Of a stretch of 22,463 nt of DNA, positions 7,032 through 14,100 are shown in pieces. Origin of the DNA: a virus; the IMG/VR virus record IMGVR_UViG_3300022542_000961, positions 1 through 22,463 of that record; one strand, written 5' to 3'. Made by a program: the position numbers and the translations under genes. Positions within the stretch are counted from its first letter, which is position 1. The number at the start of each line of letters is the position of its first letter. The notes under the pieces were generated by a model. That model searched no databases. It had not been told where the DNA came from and saw nothing but the letters and a program-made list of their open reading frames with translations.

Positions 7032-7970
7032 ATGAAGAAGCAAGCAACTAAAATCCTAGACAAGAAGAACTGGGAAATTTATATTGAAAATGTAAAGAAC
7101 TATTTTAAGAAACACCCACGTGGATTATACATCACAATCTGTACTGTAGCAATTTGTGCAACAGCATTTAAAGGTATGACCACTTTAGAAGCAATTAAAG
7201 TTGCTGATTCAAATGCAATACTACAACAAGCTAGATCAATTGTTGAAGTAGAACGTAGCCGAACCGAAGCAGTTAGAATTACAACAGAAGCTTCAATGAA
7301 CCCATACACCCTTGCAGCAAAGAACGCTGAATCATGTCCTCCTCCTGTATCTTTAACTATTAATTCTGTTGATTATAATGTTGGTAGTAATGATGGTGAA
7401 ACAGAACAAAACATTGCTGTTACGATTGTCAAGAGCCAAGGCAGAAAAACTAGATATAATCCTGAACAACGTAAGTTAATAACACTTGCTTATCATGTTG
7501 GGAAACGAATTGGGTACCCTGAAACTATCCAAGCAATTCTAATTCAAGAAACCCGAGCAGGTGCCTATGGTAACCGAATCGGTGACACTAATTTGCCAAT
7601 GGGTAAACGCTCATATGGTGTAATGCAAATGAAAGTAGCCACAGCAAGGGGTATTTTAAAAATTCACCCAAGTATGGTTACTACAAACTTCCCTGCTCGT
7701 AAATCTTTAAAACGAGTTCGTGATGAAGAAATTATTATTAAGTTAATTCAAAATGACGTGTTTAGTTTACAATTAGCTGCTTTTAATTTTGCTGATCATC
7801 GTAAGAAAAGCAAAAGTTGGTCACAATCAGTAGTAGCGTACAATACCGGACAGGGTGCTGCTAATAGAATAAAGAACCATAAAGAACATATCTACTATAA
7901 GCATGTACTTAAACGTATCATCAATGAAGTTAGACCCTTCAACTCACATGTTGGGTTAACAACCTCTTAA
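7032..7970 (+). CDS. Membrane-anchored lytic transglycosylase (SLT/GH23)
   Basis: A 312-residue protein with GAGG upstream of the ATG. A basic N-terminus (1-30) leads to one membrane segment at about 31-48 (LYITICTVAICATAF), so it is likely held in the inner membrane with the enzyme in the periplasm. Residues 140-290 carry the soluble lytic transglycosylase pattern: IQETRAGAYGN with catalytic Glu173, SYGVMQMK (194-201) and VVAYNTGQG (267-275). The enzyme cuts peptidoglycan to 1,6-anhydro-muropeptides. It may act in host lysis or in local wall opening at infection. It stands alone between a promoter and a strong terminator, so it is regulated separately from the replication genes downstream. 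The anchor is unusual for a virion lysozyme and fits a signal-arrest type endolysin; that role is inference. Confidence 0.85.
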   Translation: MKKQATKILDKKNWEIYIENVKNYFKKHPRGLYITICTVAICATAFKGMTTLEAIKVADSNAILQQARSIVEVERSRTEAVRITTEASMNPYTLAAKNAESCPPPVSLTINSVDYNVGSNDGETEQNIAVTIVKSQGRKTRYNPEQRKLITLAYHVGKRIGYPETIQAILIQETRAGAYGNRIGDTNLPMGKRSYGVMQMKVATARGILKIHPSMVTTNFPARKSLKRVRDEEIIIKLIQNDVFSLQLAAFNFADHRKKSKSWSQSVVAYNTGQGAANRIKNHKEHIYYKHVLKRIINEVRPFNSHVGLTTS

Positions 7971-7976
7971 ATCTCA

Positions 7977-8005
7977 AACGGGTCAGCAATGACCCGTTGC
8001 TTTTT
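7977..8005 (+). terminator. Rho-independent terminator with GCAA tetraloop
   Basis: AACGGGTCA (7977-7985) pairs perfectly over nine bases with TGACCCGTT (7990-7998) around a GCAA tetraloop, followed by GCTTTTT. It lies directly after the transglycosylase stop. Confidence 0.9.
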
Positions 8006-8025
8006 ATCTACACATAGTGTATAAT
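7997..8025 (+). promoter_or_regulatory. Probable sigma70-type promoter
   Basis: TATAAT at 8020-8025 lies 17 bases after TTGCTT (7997-8002). The -35 match is weak (three of six) and overlaps the terminator stem and tail. A second TATAAT lies at 8031-8036. It precedes the DsbA-like, GroES-like and polymerase genes. Confidence 0.55.
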
Positions 8026-8055
8026 CTCCTTATAATAATAAAAAAGGAGAATCAC

Positions 8056-8337
8056 ATGAGTGACCATATTACCGTTCCAAGCAGTCCTGCTGATCGTCAA
8101 AAAATGAAACAAATGCTTGCAGAGATGACGCATTGCCTTCAACGTGCAGACGATGAAAAAGAATCAATGAAAGAAATTGCCGAGGAAGTACACAAGCAAT
8201 TTGATATTCCAAAAAAGATCGTAAACAAATTAGCACGTACAATGTATAAACGTAATTACGCTGATCTACAAGCAGAGAATGAAGACTTTGAAATTCTTTA
8301 TGAAACTCTGGTTGAAGGCAAAATAGGAGAAGCGTAA
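8056..8337 (+). CDS. dsbA: DsbA-like double-stranded DNA-binding protein of T4-type phages
   Basis: A 93-residue protein. The frame is open from 8017, but the ATG at 8056 behind AAGGAG is clearly the start. The sequence has the pattern of the phage DsbA family: VPSSPADRQKMKQML, a helix with CLQRADDEKES, then EEVHKQFDIPKKIVNKLART, YKRNYADLQAENEDFEILYE. T4 DsbA binds double-stranded DNA near late promoters and helps late transcription; it is unrelated to the thiol-disulphide oxidoreductase of the same name. The family assignment rests on remembered motif order, not on a search. It opens a three-gene unit with the co-chaperonin and DNA polymerase. Confidence 0.75.
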   Translation: MSDHITVPSSPADRQKMKQMLAEMTHCLQRADDEKESMKEIAEEVHKQFDIPKKIVNKLARTMYKRNYADLQAENEDFEILYETLVEGKIGEA

Positions 8338-8339
8338 TC

Positions 8340-8627
8340 ATGAGTACTCTTCGTCCTTTATATGATCGTGTTATTATCAAACGCGATGAAGCAAAAGAAA
8401 CAACCGATAGTGGAATCATTATTGCTGGTGGTGGAGAAGAACCAACCACTGGTACTGTAATCGCTGTCGGTAGTGGTAAATTACTTGATGATGGTTCTAT
8501 TCGTCCAATGTCCGTTAAGGAAGGCGATAGAGTTATTGTAGCAGATGGTACTGGATTAGAACAAGAACACGATGGGGACTCATTACTTATTGTGTTTGAA
8601 CAAGATATAGTTGGTATTTTATCTTGA
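8340..8627 (+). CDS. GroES-like co-chaperonin
   Basis: A 95-residue protein, the usual length for GroES (about 95-97). The start LRPLYDRVIIKRDEA matches the GroES N-terminal strand, the segment ETTDSGIII corresponds to the mobile loop that docks on GroEL, and TTGTVIAVGSGKLLDDG, VKEGDRVIVADG and LLIVFEQDIVGIL complete the fold. It would cap host GroEL during folding of phage proteins, the job done by the diverged gp31 in T4 for the major capsid protein. AGGAG lies upstream, two bases after the previous stop. Its own stop overlaps the polymerase start. Unlike T4 gp31 it is plainly GroES-like and could have come from a host. Confidence 0.92.
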   Translation: MSTLRPLYDRVIIKRDEAKETTDSGIIIAGGGEEPTTGTVIAVGSGKLLDDGSIRPMSVKEGDRVIVADGTGLEQEHDGDSLLIVFEQDIVGILS

Positions 8628-11257
8628 GTTACATATCCGCAAAACGAAAAGGCGATGATGTAATAGTATGGGAGCGTGGAAAAGATGGTAGAGTAGAAAA
8701 AACCTACCAAGCTCCATATTACTTCTTTACTAAAGATGAAACTGGTCAAGATATCAGCATATTCGGTGACAAATTAACTCGCCACGATTTCAGAACCTCA
8801 AAAGAATTTAACCATGCTCGTTCAGAAATGGAAAGCTATGGTATGGAGTTGTTTGAGTCTGATATACCTCCTGAGATTCGTGTTCTTTCTGAATACTACT
8901 ATGGTAAACCTGCTCCTGTTCTTAATGTTACTTTTCTTGATATTGAAGTTGATTACAATAAGGATATTGGTTTTAGCTCTGTCGCTAATCCATACGCTCC
9001 AATCAACTCTATCGCAATGCACCATCAACATGAAAACCGTACTGTCGTGTATTGTGTTCCACCTGATGATTCTTGGACAGACCCAAGTCAATTTGACCAA
9101 GAACTTCACGACTTAGCAGAAATTGTTTTCTGTAAAGATGAAAAAGAATTATTATTATACATCATTGCTGAGATAGAAGATAGTGATGTTGTGTGTGGTT
9201 GGAATAGTGACTTCTTTGATATGCCGTATATTGCAAAACGTATTGAAATTGTTCTCGGTAAGAAATATTTTAGAATGTTATCTTTTCCTGGAGCTGGAAA
9301 TCCAAGGTACCGTGAAGTTGAAAAGTTTGGCAACATGCAAGAAACTATTGACTTACAAGGTCGCGTAAGTGTTGATTATCTTAACTTATTTCAAAAGTAT
9401 GAAATGGCTCAGAGACCTTCTTATAAATTAGAATCAGTTTCTGATGACGTTCTTCCAGATTTACCTAAGTTGCATTATGAAGGAACACTTCATGATTTAT
9501 ATCGTAAAGATTTCCAGCATTTTATCCGATACAACATACGAGATACAGAAATCCTAGTAGGATTTGAAGACGAGCTTGGTTATGTTGCACTGGCAAATGA
9601 AATGTATCACATCTCTGGTGGATTGTTTAAGCATGTAGGTGGTACATTAAAACTCGCTGAGCTTGCTATCAATAATAATTGTTGGCATAAATTAAACTTA
9701 CGAGTTCCTAATGTTCATGTACCAGAAACAACTGGATCTATCCAAGGTGCTTTCGTACTTATGCCACAAGTAGGATTACACGAATGGATAGGTTCTGTTG
9801 ATATCAACTCTCTATATCCGTCTGCCATCCGTTCTATTAATATCAGTCCTGAAACATTAATAGGTCAGTTTGTTGAAACCACAAGAGCATCAGAAGAGAT
9901 TGCAAAAGGCAGTTTCGTTAAACTTACTCTTGAGTATGAGAATGGTGATAGATTAGAAAAAACTGCTGATGAGTGGAGAGAAGTATTAAAAGATGACGTT
10001 TGTGCTGTTAGTGGGTATGGTACTGTATTCACTCAAAAGAAAAAAGGAATTATCCCAGCTATTCTTGAAGAATGGTACGCCATTCGTAAACAATTTCAAA
10101 AGCTAAAAGGACAGGCGTTGGATGATGGAGACAAACAGAAAGCAGCATATTATGATAGATTACAATATGTATATAAGATTAAACTGAATAGTCTATATGG
10201 TGCATTGAATAATGCATATTTCCGTTTTTATGATTTAAGAATGGGAGAAAGTACAACTGGTACTGGTCGTATGATTCTTGTTCACCAATGCGCTAAAGCA
10301 TGTGAATTGTTAGATGGTGAATATACTCTACCTGATATAAAGAGATACAAGTTAACAGATGGTACGTATGTTGGTTTAGATACTAAGAAGGCTCATGATG
10401 GAAGAATTCACTTTGGATATTCAGATAAGTGGTCAGTAGTATATGGTGATACTGATAGTTCATATTTTGTAACACATGCAGAGAATGAAGAACAATCTGT
10501 ATTAATTGCTGACAAGGTTGGACAACTAATTAGTGACTCATTCCCAGAATATATGAGAGAAACTTTCTTGTGCAATCCTGGATTTGATGACATTATTTTA
10601 ACTGGTCGTGAAATTGTTTCTGACCGTGGTATTTTTGTTGATAAAAAACGATACATCCTTCATGTTACTGATAATGAAGGTGAGAAAGTTGATAAGTTAA
10701 AAGTAATGGGTGTTGATACGAAGAAGACAACATTACCAGTAGCAGTTTCCAAGAGACTTAATTCGTTCGTGGAACGATTCCTTAAAGGTGAAGAGTGGGA
10801 TGTTATTGCTCAAGATATTGTAGATTATAAAGATGAACTAGAAAATGCTGATGATGTGATGACCATCGGTTTACCGAAAGGCGTAAAGAATGTAGAAAAG
10901 TATACTAAAGATTTAGAAATCTATGGTGTAGGACAAAGACTACCAGGTCATGTTGCAGCAAGTATACATTATAACTTAAATCTTGAAAAACATAACGATA
11001 AAGAAAGTATGCCAATTATTTCAGGAATGAAAATTAAAGTATTTTATCTTAAACAAAAGGTTGGACGGTTTAAGAGTATTGCATTACCTACCGATTTGGA
11101 AGTTGTTCCACAATGGTTTTTGGATGAGTTCGCTGTTGATATAGACGCTCACATTGAACGATTGGTTGATAAACCTCTTGGTAATATTATTAAAGCCATT
11201 GGCAAAGATGTTCCATCAAAACAAACAATGATAATTGATTCGTTATTAGATTTTTGA
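8624..11257 (+). CDS. 43: Family B DNA polymerase (T4 gp43-like)
   Basis: An 877-residue replicative polymerase with 3'-5' proofreading. Exo I: FLDIEVDYN (about 104-112). Exo II: WNSDFFDMPY (about 193). Exo III: YNIRDTEIL (about 303). Polymerase motif A: DINSLYPSAI (about 392), motif B: KLNSLYGAL (about 520), motif C: YGDTDSS (about 606). All catalytic aspartates are present, and the length is near T4 gp43 (898). The likely start is TTG at 8624, overlapping the co-chaperonin stop as TTGA, so translation is probably coupled; no good ribosome site is visible. The C-terminus IIDSLLDF is a short hydrophobic/acidic peptide like the clamp-binding tails of T4 and RB69 polymerases. The same peptide recurs after the double TGA stop (see 11258-11350). 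Confidence 0.95.
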   Translation: MSYISAKRKGDDVIVWERGKDGRVEKTYQAPYYFFTKDETGQDISIFGDKLTRHDFRTSKEFNHARSEMESYGMELFESDIPPEIRVLSEYYYGKPAPVLNVTFLDIEVDYNKDIGFSSVANPYAPINSIAMHHQHENRTVVYCVPPDDSWTDPSQFDQELHDLAEIVFCKDEKELLLYIIAEIEDSDVVCGWNSDFFDMPYIAKRIEIVLGKKYFRMLSFPGAGNPRYREVEKFGNMQETIDLQGRVSVDYLNLFQKYEMAQRPSYKLESVSDDVLPDLPKLHYEGTLHDLYRKDFQHFIRYNIRDTEILVGFEDELGYVALANEMYHISGGLFKHVGGTLKLAELAINNNCWHKLNLRVPNVHVPETTGSIQGAFVLMPQVGLHEWIGSVDINSLYPSAIRSINISPETLIGQFVETTRASEEIAKGSFVKLTLEYENGDRLEKTADEWREVLKDDVCAVSGYGTVFTQKKKGIIPAILEEWYAIRKQFQKLKGQALDDGDKQKAAYYDRLQYVYKIKLNSLYGALNNAYFRFYDLRMGESTTGTGRMILVHQCAKACELLDGEYTLPDIKRYKLTDGTYVGLDTKKAHDGRIHFGYSDKWSVVYGDTDSSYFVTHAENEEQSVLIADKVGQLISDSFPEYMRETFLCNPGFDDIILTGREIVSDRGIFVDKKRYILHVTDNEGEKVDKLKVMGVDTKKTTLPVAVSKRLNSFVERFLKGEEWDVIAQDIVDYKDELENADDVMTIGLPKGVKNVEKYTKDLEIYGVGQRLPGHVAASIHYNLNLEKHNDKESMPIISGMKIKVFYLKQKVGRFKSIALPTDLEVVPQWFLDEFAVDIDAHIERLVDKPLGNIIKAIGKDVPSKQTMIIDSLLDF

Positions 11258-11350
11258 TGAATATGGGGACAGGATTTGAAATACCCAAATGAAAAAGAAG
11301 AAAAGGCAGAGGGTCAGAAAGAGGTTGTTGATTCTTTACTGGATTTCTAG
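11258..11350 (+). other. In-frame extension after the polymerase stop, carrying a second clamp-binding-like peptide
   Basis: The polymerase ends with TGATGA. The same frame then stays open from 11261 to TAG at 11348-11350 and encodes 29 residues, ending KEVVDSLLDF, almost the same as the polymerase C-terminus (IIDSLLDF). Across DSLLDF the two DNA copies differ only by synonymous changes (TCG/TCT, TTA/CTG, TTT/TTC). TTG at 11276 with GGGG at 11265-11268 could start a 24-residue peptide; otherwise this is read-through or a relic of an older, longer polymerase tail. The last codons overlap the -35 box of the clamp promoter. Whether it is translated is unknown. Confidence 0.5.
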
Positions 11351-11356
11351 TATAAT
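11328..11356 (+). promoter_or_regulatory. sigma70-type promoter of the clamp operon
   Basis: TTGATT (11328-11333), 17 bases, TATAAT (11351-11356), 24 bases before the clamp ATG at 11380. This is the same distance to the start codon as for the promoter at 208-236. The -35 lies inside the coding-like DSLLDF repeat. Confidence 0.7.
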
Positions 11357-11379
11357 AAAAGAAAAATAAGGATAATAAA

Positions 11380-12084
11380 ATGAAACTTACCACAGATGAA
11401 ATAATCTATATTCAAAAAGTTGTTAAAACAGCACAAATGGTTGATATTGATAATATAATTATTGAGCCAAACCTTGTACGAGCAATTGATGACGACAAGA
11501 CAGTTGTACTATTCCAAGACAGTGATGTGCCTGATATGGCATTTGGTTCAATTGGATTAAACCGTATTAGTGTATTCATGTCACGATTAGATATCGCAAA
11601 GACTCAAGAAGGATTTACCATTGAATTAGATAATACAAATGATAGTGAATATGCAAGAGCATTAAATATGAAAGCCAAAGGTGTTAAAATTGATTATCGT
11701 TGTGCGAATCCATCAACTATTCAAGCACCACGACAAGTTAATGACGTACTTAAATATCGTGTTCCATTGAATGCAGAAGCAGTTGTCATGTTGCAAAAAG
11801 GACAATCAGCAATGAGTGCTGACACCGTTACCATCATCAGTAATAAGAATGGTGTATCATTTGAGATCGTTGACATCAATAGTGATATTTTTTCTTACAC
11901 CTTTACAGATAAGGTAGAGACATTGTCTGATAGCAATGATATAAATTTTGCTCATCGCTATCCTATTAAAACATTACTTCCTTTATTCAAGCAGAACCCT
12001 GAGGGATATTTTTCTGTTGGACAAAAAGGTATTCTAAGTATTTCTGTTAACGGATTGAACTTATTCGTTCTACCGCAGGTATAA
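11380..12084 (+). CDS. 45: DNA polymerase sliding clamp (T4 gp45-like)
   Basis: A 234-residue protein; T4 gp45 has 228. The beginning (MKLTTDEIIYIQKVVKTAQM) and overall run of two similar alpha/beta clamp domains (boundary near residue 120), ending GILSISVNGLNLFVLPQ, fit the trimeric gp45 family, which is poorly conserved but has this length and ending. The clamp holds the polymerase on DNA and, in T4, also activates late transcription through the C-terminal tails of gp33 and gp55. Position directly after the polymerase and before an RNase H-like exonuclease supports the call. AAGGA precedes the ATG. No clamp-loader genes are in the window. Confidence 0.8.
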   Translation: MKLTTDEIIYIQKVVKTAQMVDIDNIIIEPNLVRAIDDDKTVVLFQDSDVPDMAFGSIGLNRISVFMSRLDIAKTQEGFTIELDNTNDSEYARALNMKAKGVKIDYRCANPSTIQAPRQVNDVLKYRVPLNAEAVVMLQKGQSAMSADTVTIISNKNGVSFEIVDINSDIFSYTFTDKVETLSDSNDINFAHRYPIKTLLPLFKQNPEGYFSVGQKGILSISVNGLNLFVLPQV

Positions 12085-12088
12085 GATT

Positions 12089-12472
12089 ATGAGTGGATGG
12101 AAATTACGTTGGTGGAAAAATGCAGAAGAGATTCGTAATGATATTCTCAACGAGCTCCGTGTTGAACGTGCCAAAGAGAAAGAAGCCGAAGATAAGATCA
12201 AAAAAGAAGCTGATGATAAGATCAAAGCCGAAAATGCAGTAAAAGCAAAAGAACCTTGGGTTGATATTAAAGGCATATTGGAAGATCCAAAAAATGGTAT
12301 CAGGGTTGATTTGGACTGGAACGATGCTTTCGTAACTTACCTCCGAGACAATGGCATTACTGGTGTAGATGATGAAATTGTAGTACAGAAATGGATAACT
12401 ATGTTGTACAGAGATTTGATTGAACAAAACCAAGAAGCTCAAACACAAGGAATTAATAATGACCTCTTGTAA
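12089..12472 (+). CDS. Conserved-looking phage protein, unknown function
   Basis: A 127-residue protein starting four bases after the clamp stop, with AGGT nine bases before the ATG. Residues 15-55 are a Lys/Glu/Ala-rich coiled coil. Residues 57-115 look like a folded domain (PWVDIKGILEDPKNGIRVDL, then WNDAFVTYLRDNGI, then VVQKWITMLYRDLIE). This W-N-x-A-F-x-x-Y-L-R pattern is familiar from hypothetical proteins of marine T4-like phages, but no function is known to me. The end overlaps the exonuclease start. Its place between clamp and exonuclease suggests a replication or transcription accessory role. Confidence 0.8.
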   Translation: MSGWKLRWWKNAEEIRNDILNELRVERAKEKEAEDKIKKEADDKIKAENAVKAKEPWVDIKGILEDPKNGIRVDLDWNDAFVTYLRDNGITGVDDEIVVQKWITMLYRDLIEQNQEAQTQGINNDLL

Positions 12473-13376
12473 GAAGTATATACTGTTTGATATCAGTAAC
12501 TTACTGTATAGAGCATTCTTTGCTAACAAACAACAGGATGATCAAACAACTGCTGGTCTTGCGCATCATATAGCTCTAACAACGTTGAACAAATATTTTA
12601 AATTGTTCAGGCCACATAAAGTTATTATGGCATTTGATAGATCAAGTTGGCGAAAACTATACACTGGAAGTGATCTTTGTCTTTCTGGTAAACCATATAA
12701 AGGCAATCGCCGTCAAAGCATGACAGCTAAAGAAAAAGAAAAGTTTGAAGCGTTTCTCCAACATCTTCAAGAATTTGAAGAAATGGTTCGTGTACATTCA
12801 ACGATTGTATGTTTAGCAGGTGATGGATTAGAAGCTGATGATTTGGTGGCTGGGTTTTGTCAACGACATCCAGACGATGAAATTGTTATCGTTAGTGGAG
12901 ATAAAGATATGATCCAACTTCTTCGTCATGATGGAGTTCGTTTAGTAGATCCTGCCACTGGAAAAGATAGAACATTAGAAGAGTGGAACGGTGATGCTGA
13001 TTTATTCATGTTTGAAAAATGTCTTCGTGGAGATTCAGGTGATAATGTGGGAAGTGCATATCCACGCATCCGTAAAACAAAAATATTCAAAGCATATACA
13101 GATCCATTTGAACGTGTTAATATAATGAACGACACATGGGTAGACCAAACAGGAAAGGAACATGTTGTTCGTCATTTATATGCTGAAAATCAATTATTGA
13201 TGGATCTTACAGCGCAGCCTGAATGCATACGCCGTAAGATGGATGAGGTGATTGATCACGAAATGAGTGATCCTGGTTCCTTCAGTTATTTCCACTTTAT
13301 GAAATTCTTAGGAAAATATGAACTAAAGAAAATTGCTCAAAATCTTGAGCAATATGTCCCAATGCTGAGCAGGTAA
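12459..13376 (+). CDS. rnh: 5'-3' exonuclease / RNase H of T4 type (FEN/PIN superfamily)
   Basis: A 305-residue protein from the ATG at 12459, the same length as T4 RNase H. The frame is open from 12420, but AAGGA at 12447-12451 supports 12459. Acidic metal-binding residues appear in family order: LFDISNLLYRAF (Asp11), VIMAFDRSSWR (Asp60), KPYKGNRR (79-85), LEADDLV (Glu125-Asp128), VSGDKDMIQLL (Asp148, Asp150) and CLRGDSGDNVG (Asp192, Asp195; helix-3-turn region). It should remove RNA primers and flaps from lagging-strand fragments. It overlaps the preceding gene by 14 bases. Its last codons form two perfect hairpins (13332-13353 and 13364-13391). Confidence 0.9.
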   Translation: MTSCKKYILFDISNLLYRAFFANKQQDDQTTAGLAHHIALTTLNKYFKLFRPHKVIMAFDRSSWRKLYTGSDLCLSGKPYKGNRRQSMTAKEKEKFEAFLQHLQEFEEMVRVHSTIVCLAGDGLEADDLVAGFCQRHPDDEIVIVSGDKDMIQLLRHDGVRLVDPATGKDRTLEEWNGDADLFMFEKCLRGDSGDNVGSAYPRIRKTKIFKAYTDPFERVNIMNDTWVDQTGKEHVVRHLYAENQLLMDLTAQPECIRRKMDEVIDHEMSDPGSFSYFHFMKFLGKYELKKIAQNLEQYVPMLSR

Positions 13377-13391
13377 TTATTCCTGCTCAGC
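13364..13391. terminator. Hairpin spanning two convergent stop codons, likely bidirectional terminator
   Basis: GCTGAGCAGG (13364-13373) pairs perfectly with CCTGCTCAGC (13382-13391). The eight-base loop TAATTATT contains the TAA stop of the exonuclease on + and the TAA stop of the holin-like gene on -. A T-rich stretch (AGTTTCTTCTTTT) follows on +. The minus-side tail is not U-rich, so termination may be better for the + strand. Confidence 0.6.
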
Positions 13392-13748
13392 AGTTTCTTC
13401 TTTTGCTGGCTCTTCTTTCTTAGTAAACCAAGGTAATAATGGCTTGGTCCAATCTTTGCCTGAACTTGAGTATAATCCAATAACAACTGCTGCCATTGAA
13501 ACGATTGCAGTGACCAATACTGCTTGTTGTGTACTTGGTCCAACCACACCTGTAATATCACAAACTACCTCAGCTCCCAATAACTGACAATTTGTTTTCG
13601 TTATGATAACATCAATTGACGTATACCAAACCCATGTTTTCCATGTTAATACACCATAAGCTGCGACCATTGCACGTGGAATTATCCGCCACGCGTCAAC
13701 TGATTCTGCTACTGCATTTGACCATTTTCTAAATCCATTTACTTCCAT
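13377..13748 (-). CDS. Small membrane protein, putative holin
   Basis: A 123-residue protein from the ATG at 13748, with GGGAG upstream (13761-13757). The frame stays open to 13922, but that extension overlaps the late promoter and the PAAR gene and was rejected. An amphipathic N-terminus (EVNGFRKWSNAVAESVDAWR) precedes a first hydrophobic segment at about 24-45 (AMVAAYGVLTWKTWVWYTSI) and a second at about 76-95 (AVLVTAIVSMAAVVIGLYSS), then a polar tail with KKEEPAKEE. Two membrane segments, the GLYSSSGKDW ending and the charged tail resemble small phage holin-like proteins. It is late-controlled and divergent from the PAAR gene. Holin activity is inference. Confidence 0.75.
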   Translation of the reverse strand: MEVNGFRKWSNAVAESVDAWRIIPRAMVAAYGVLTWKTWVWYTSIDVIITKTNCQLLGAEVVCDITGVVGPSTQQAVLVTAIVSMAAVVIGLYSSSGKDWTKPLLPWFTKKEEPAKEETAEQE

Positions 13749-13771
13749 TGTAATTCTCCCTGTCTTATCCA

Positions 13772-13783
13772 TATTTATAAATA
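13772..13783. promoter_or_regulatory. Palindromic divergent T4-type late promoter
   Basis: TATTTATAAATA is a perfect 12-base palindrome containing TATAAATA on both strands, offset by four bases. It sits 24 bases from the start codon on each side: the holin-like gene on - (ATG at 13748) and the PAAR gene on + (ATG at 13807). Confidence 0.75.
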
Positions 13784-13806
13784 CGGGATAAAATAAGGAG
13801 TAATTT

Positions 13807-14100
13807 ATGCCAGCATTATGCAGAATAGGCGATCCAATAAGTTGTGGTGATGTGATGGCGAATGGTAGCGGAAACGTGTTTTCCAATGGTATTCCCGTGA
13901 CAAGAATTAATGTTGATAACACTGCTGGGCATTGTTACAATCCAACACCAATTGCACGTGGATCCAAAAACGTATTCATTAATAATATTCCTGTCGCACG
14001 AGTTGATGATCCAATCGTTGATCACACTTGTAGTCCTATACCTGCCACACATGGTGGAGCAATCGCTAATGGATCTCCGGACGTATTCGCTAACTCATGA
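13807..14100 (+). CDS. PAAR-domain spike-tip protein (T4 gp5.4-like)
   Basis: A 97-residue protein with AAGGAG nine bases before the ATG. It has the PAAR features: start PALCRIGDPISCGDVMANGS, repeated V-F-x-N-x-I-P-V-A/T-R units (VFSNGIPVTRI, VFINNIPVARV), conserved HCYNP and DHTC histidine-cysteine pairs that could bind metal in the cone tip, and the ending GSPDVFANS. PAAR proteins sharpen the end of the membrane-piercing spike of contractile phage tails and type VI systems. It is driven by the divergent late promoter. Its stop overlaps the next start as ATGA, coupling it to the fibrinogen-domain protein. Confidence 0.9.
   Translation: MPALCRIGDPISCGDVMANGSGNVFSNGIPVTRINVDNTAGHCYNPTPIARGSKNVFINNIPVARVDDPIVDHTCSPIPATHGGAIANGSPDVFANS

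Noticed and set aside
8031-8036. Second TATAAT as an independent promoter for the DsbA-like gene
   Set aside because: No acceptable -35 hexamer lies 16-18 bases upstream and it is only 20 bases before the ATG; the box at 8020 is better placed.
11255-11260. TGATGA read as sense, implying reassigned TGA codons in this phage
   Set aside because: Other genes (stops at 6924, 8627, 14100) end with TGA exactly where their neighbours begin and where their families end, so TGA works as a stop here.
13749-13922. N-terminal extension of the holin-like gene to 13922 on the minus strand
   Set aside because: It would overlap the divergent late promoter and the PAAR coding region; the start at 13748 has a good ribosome site and a sensible N-terminus.
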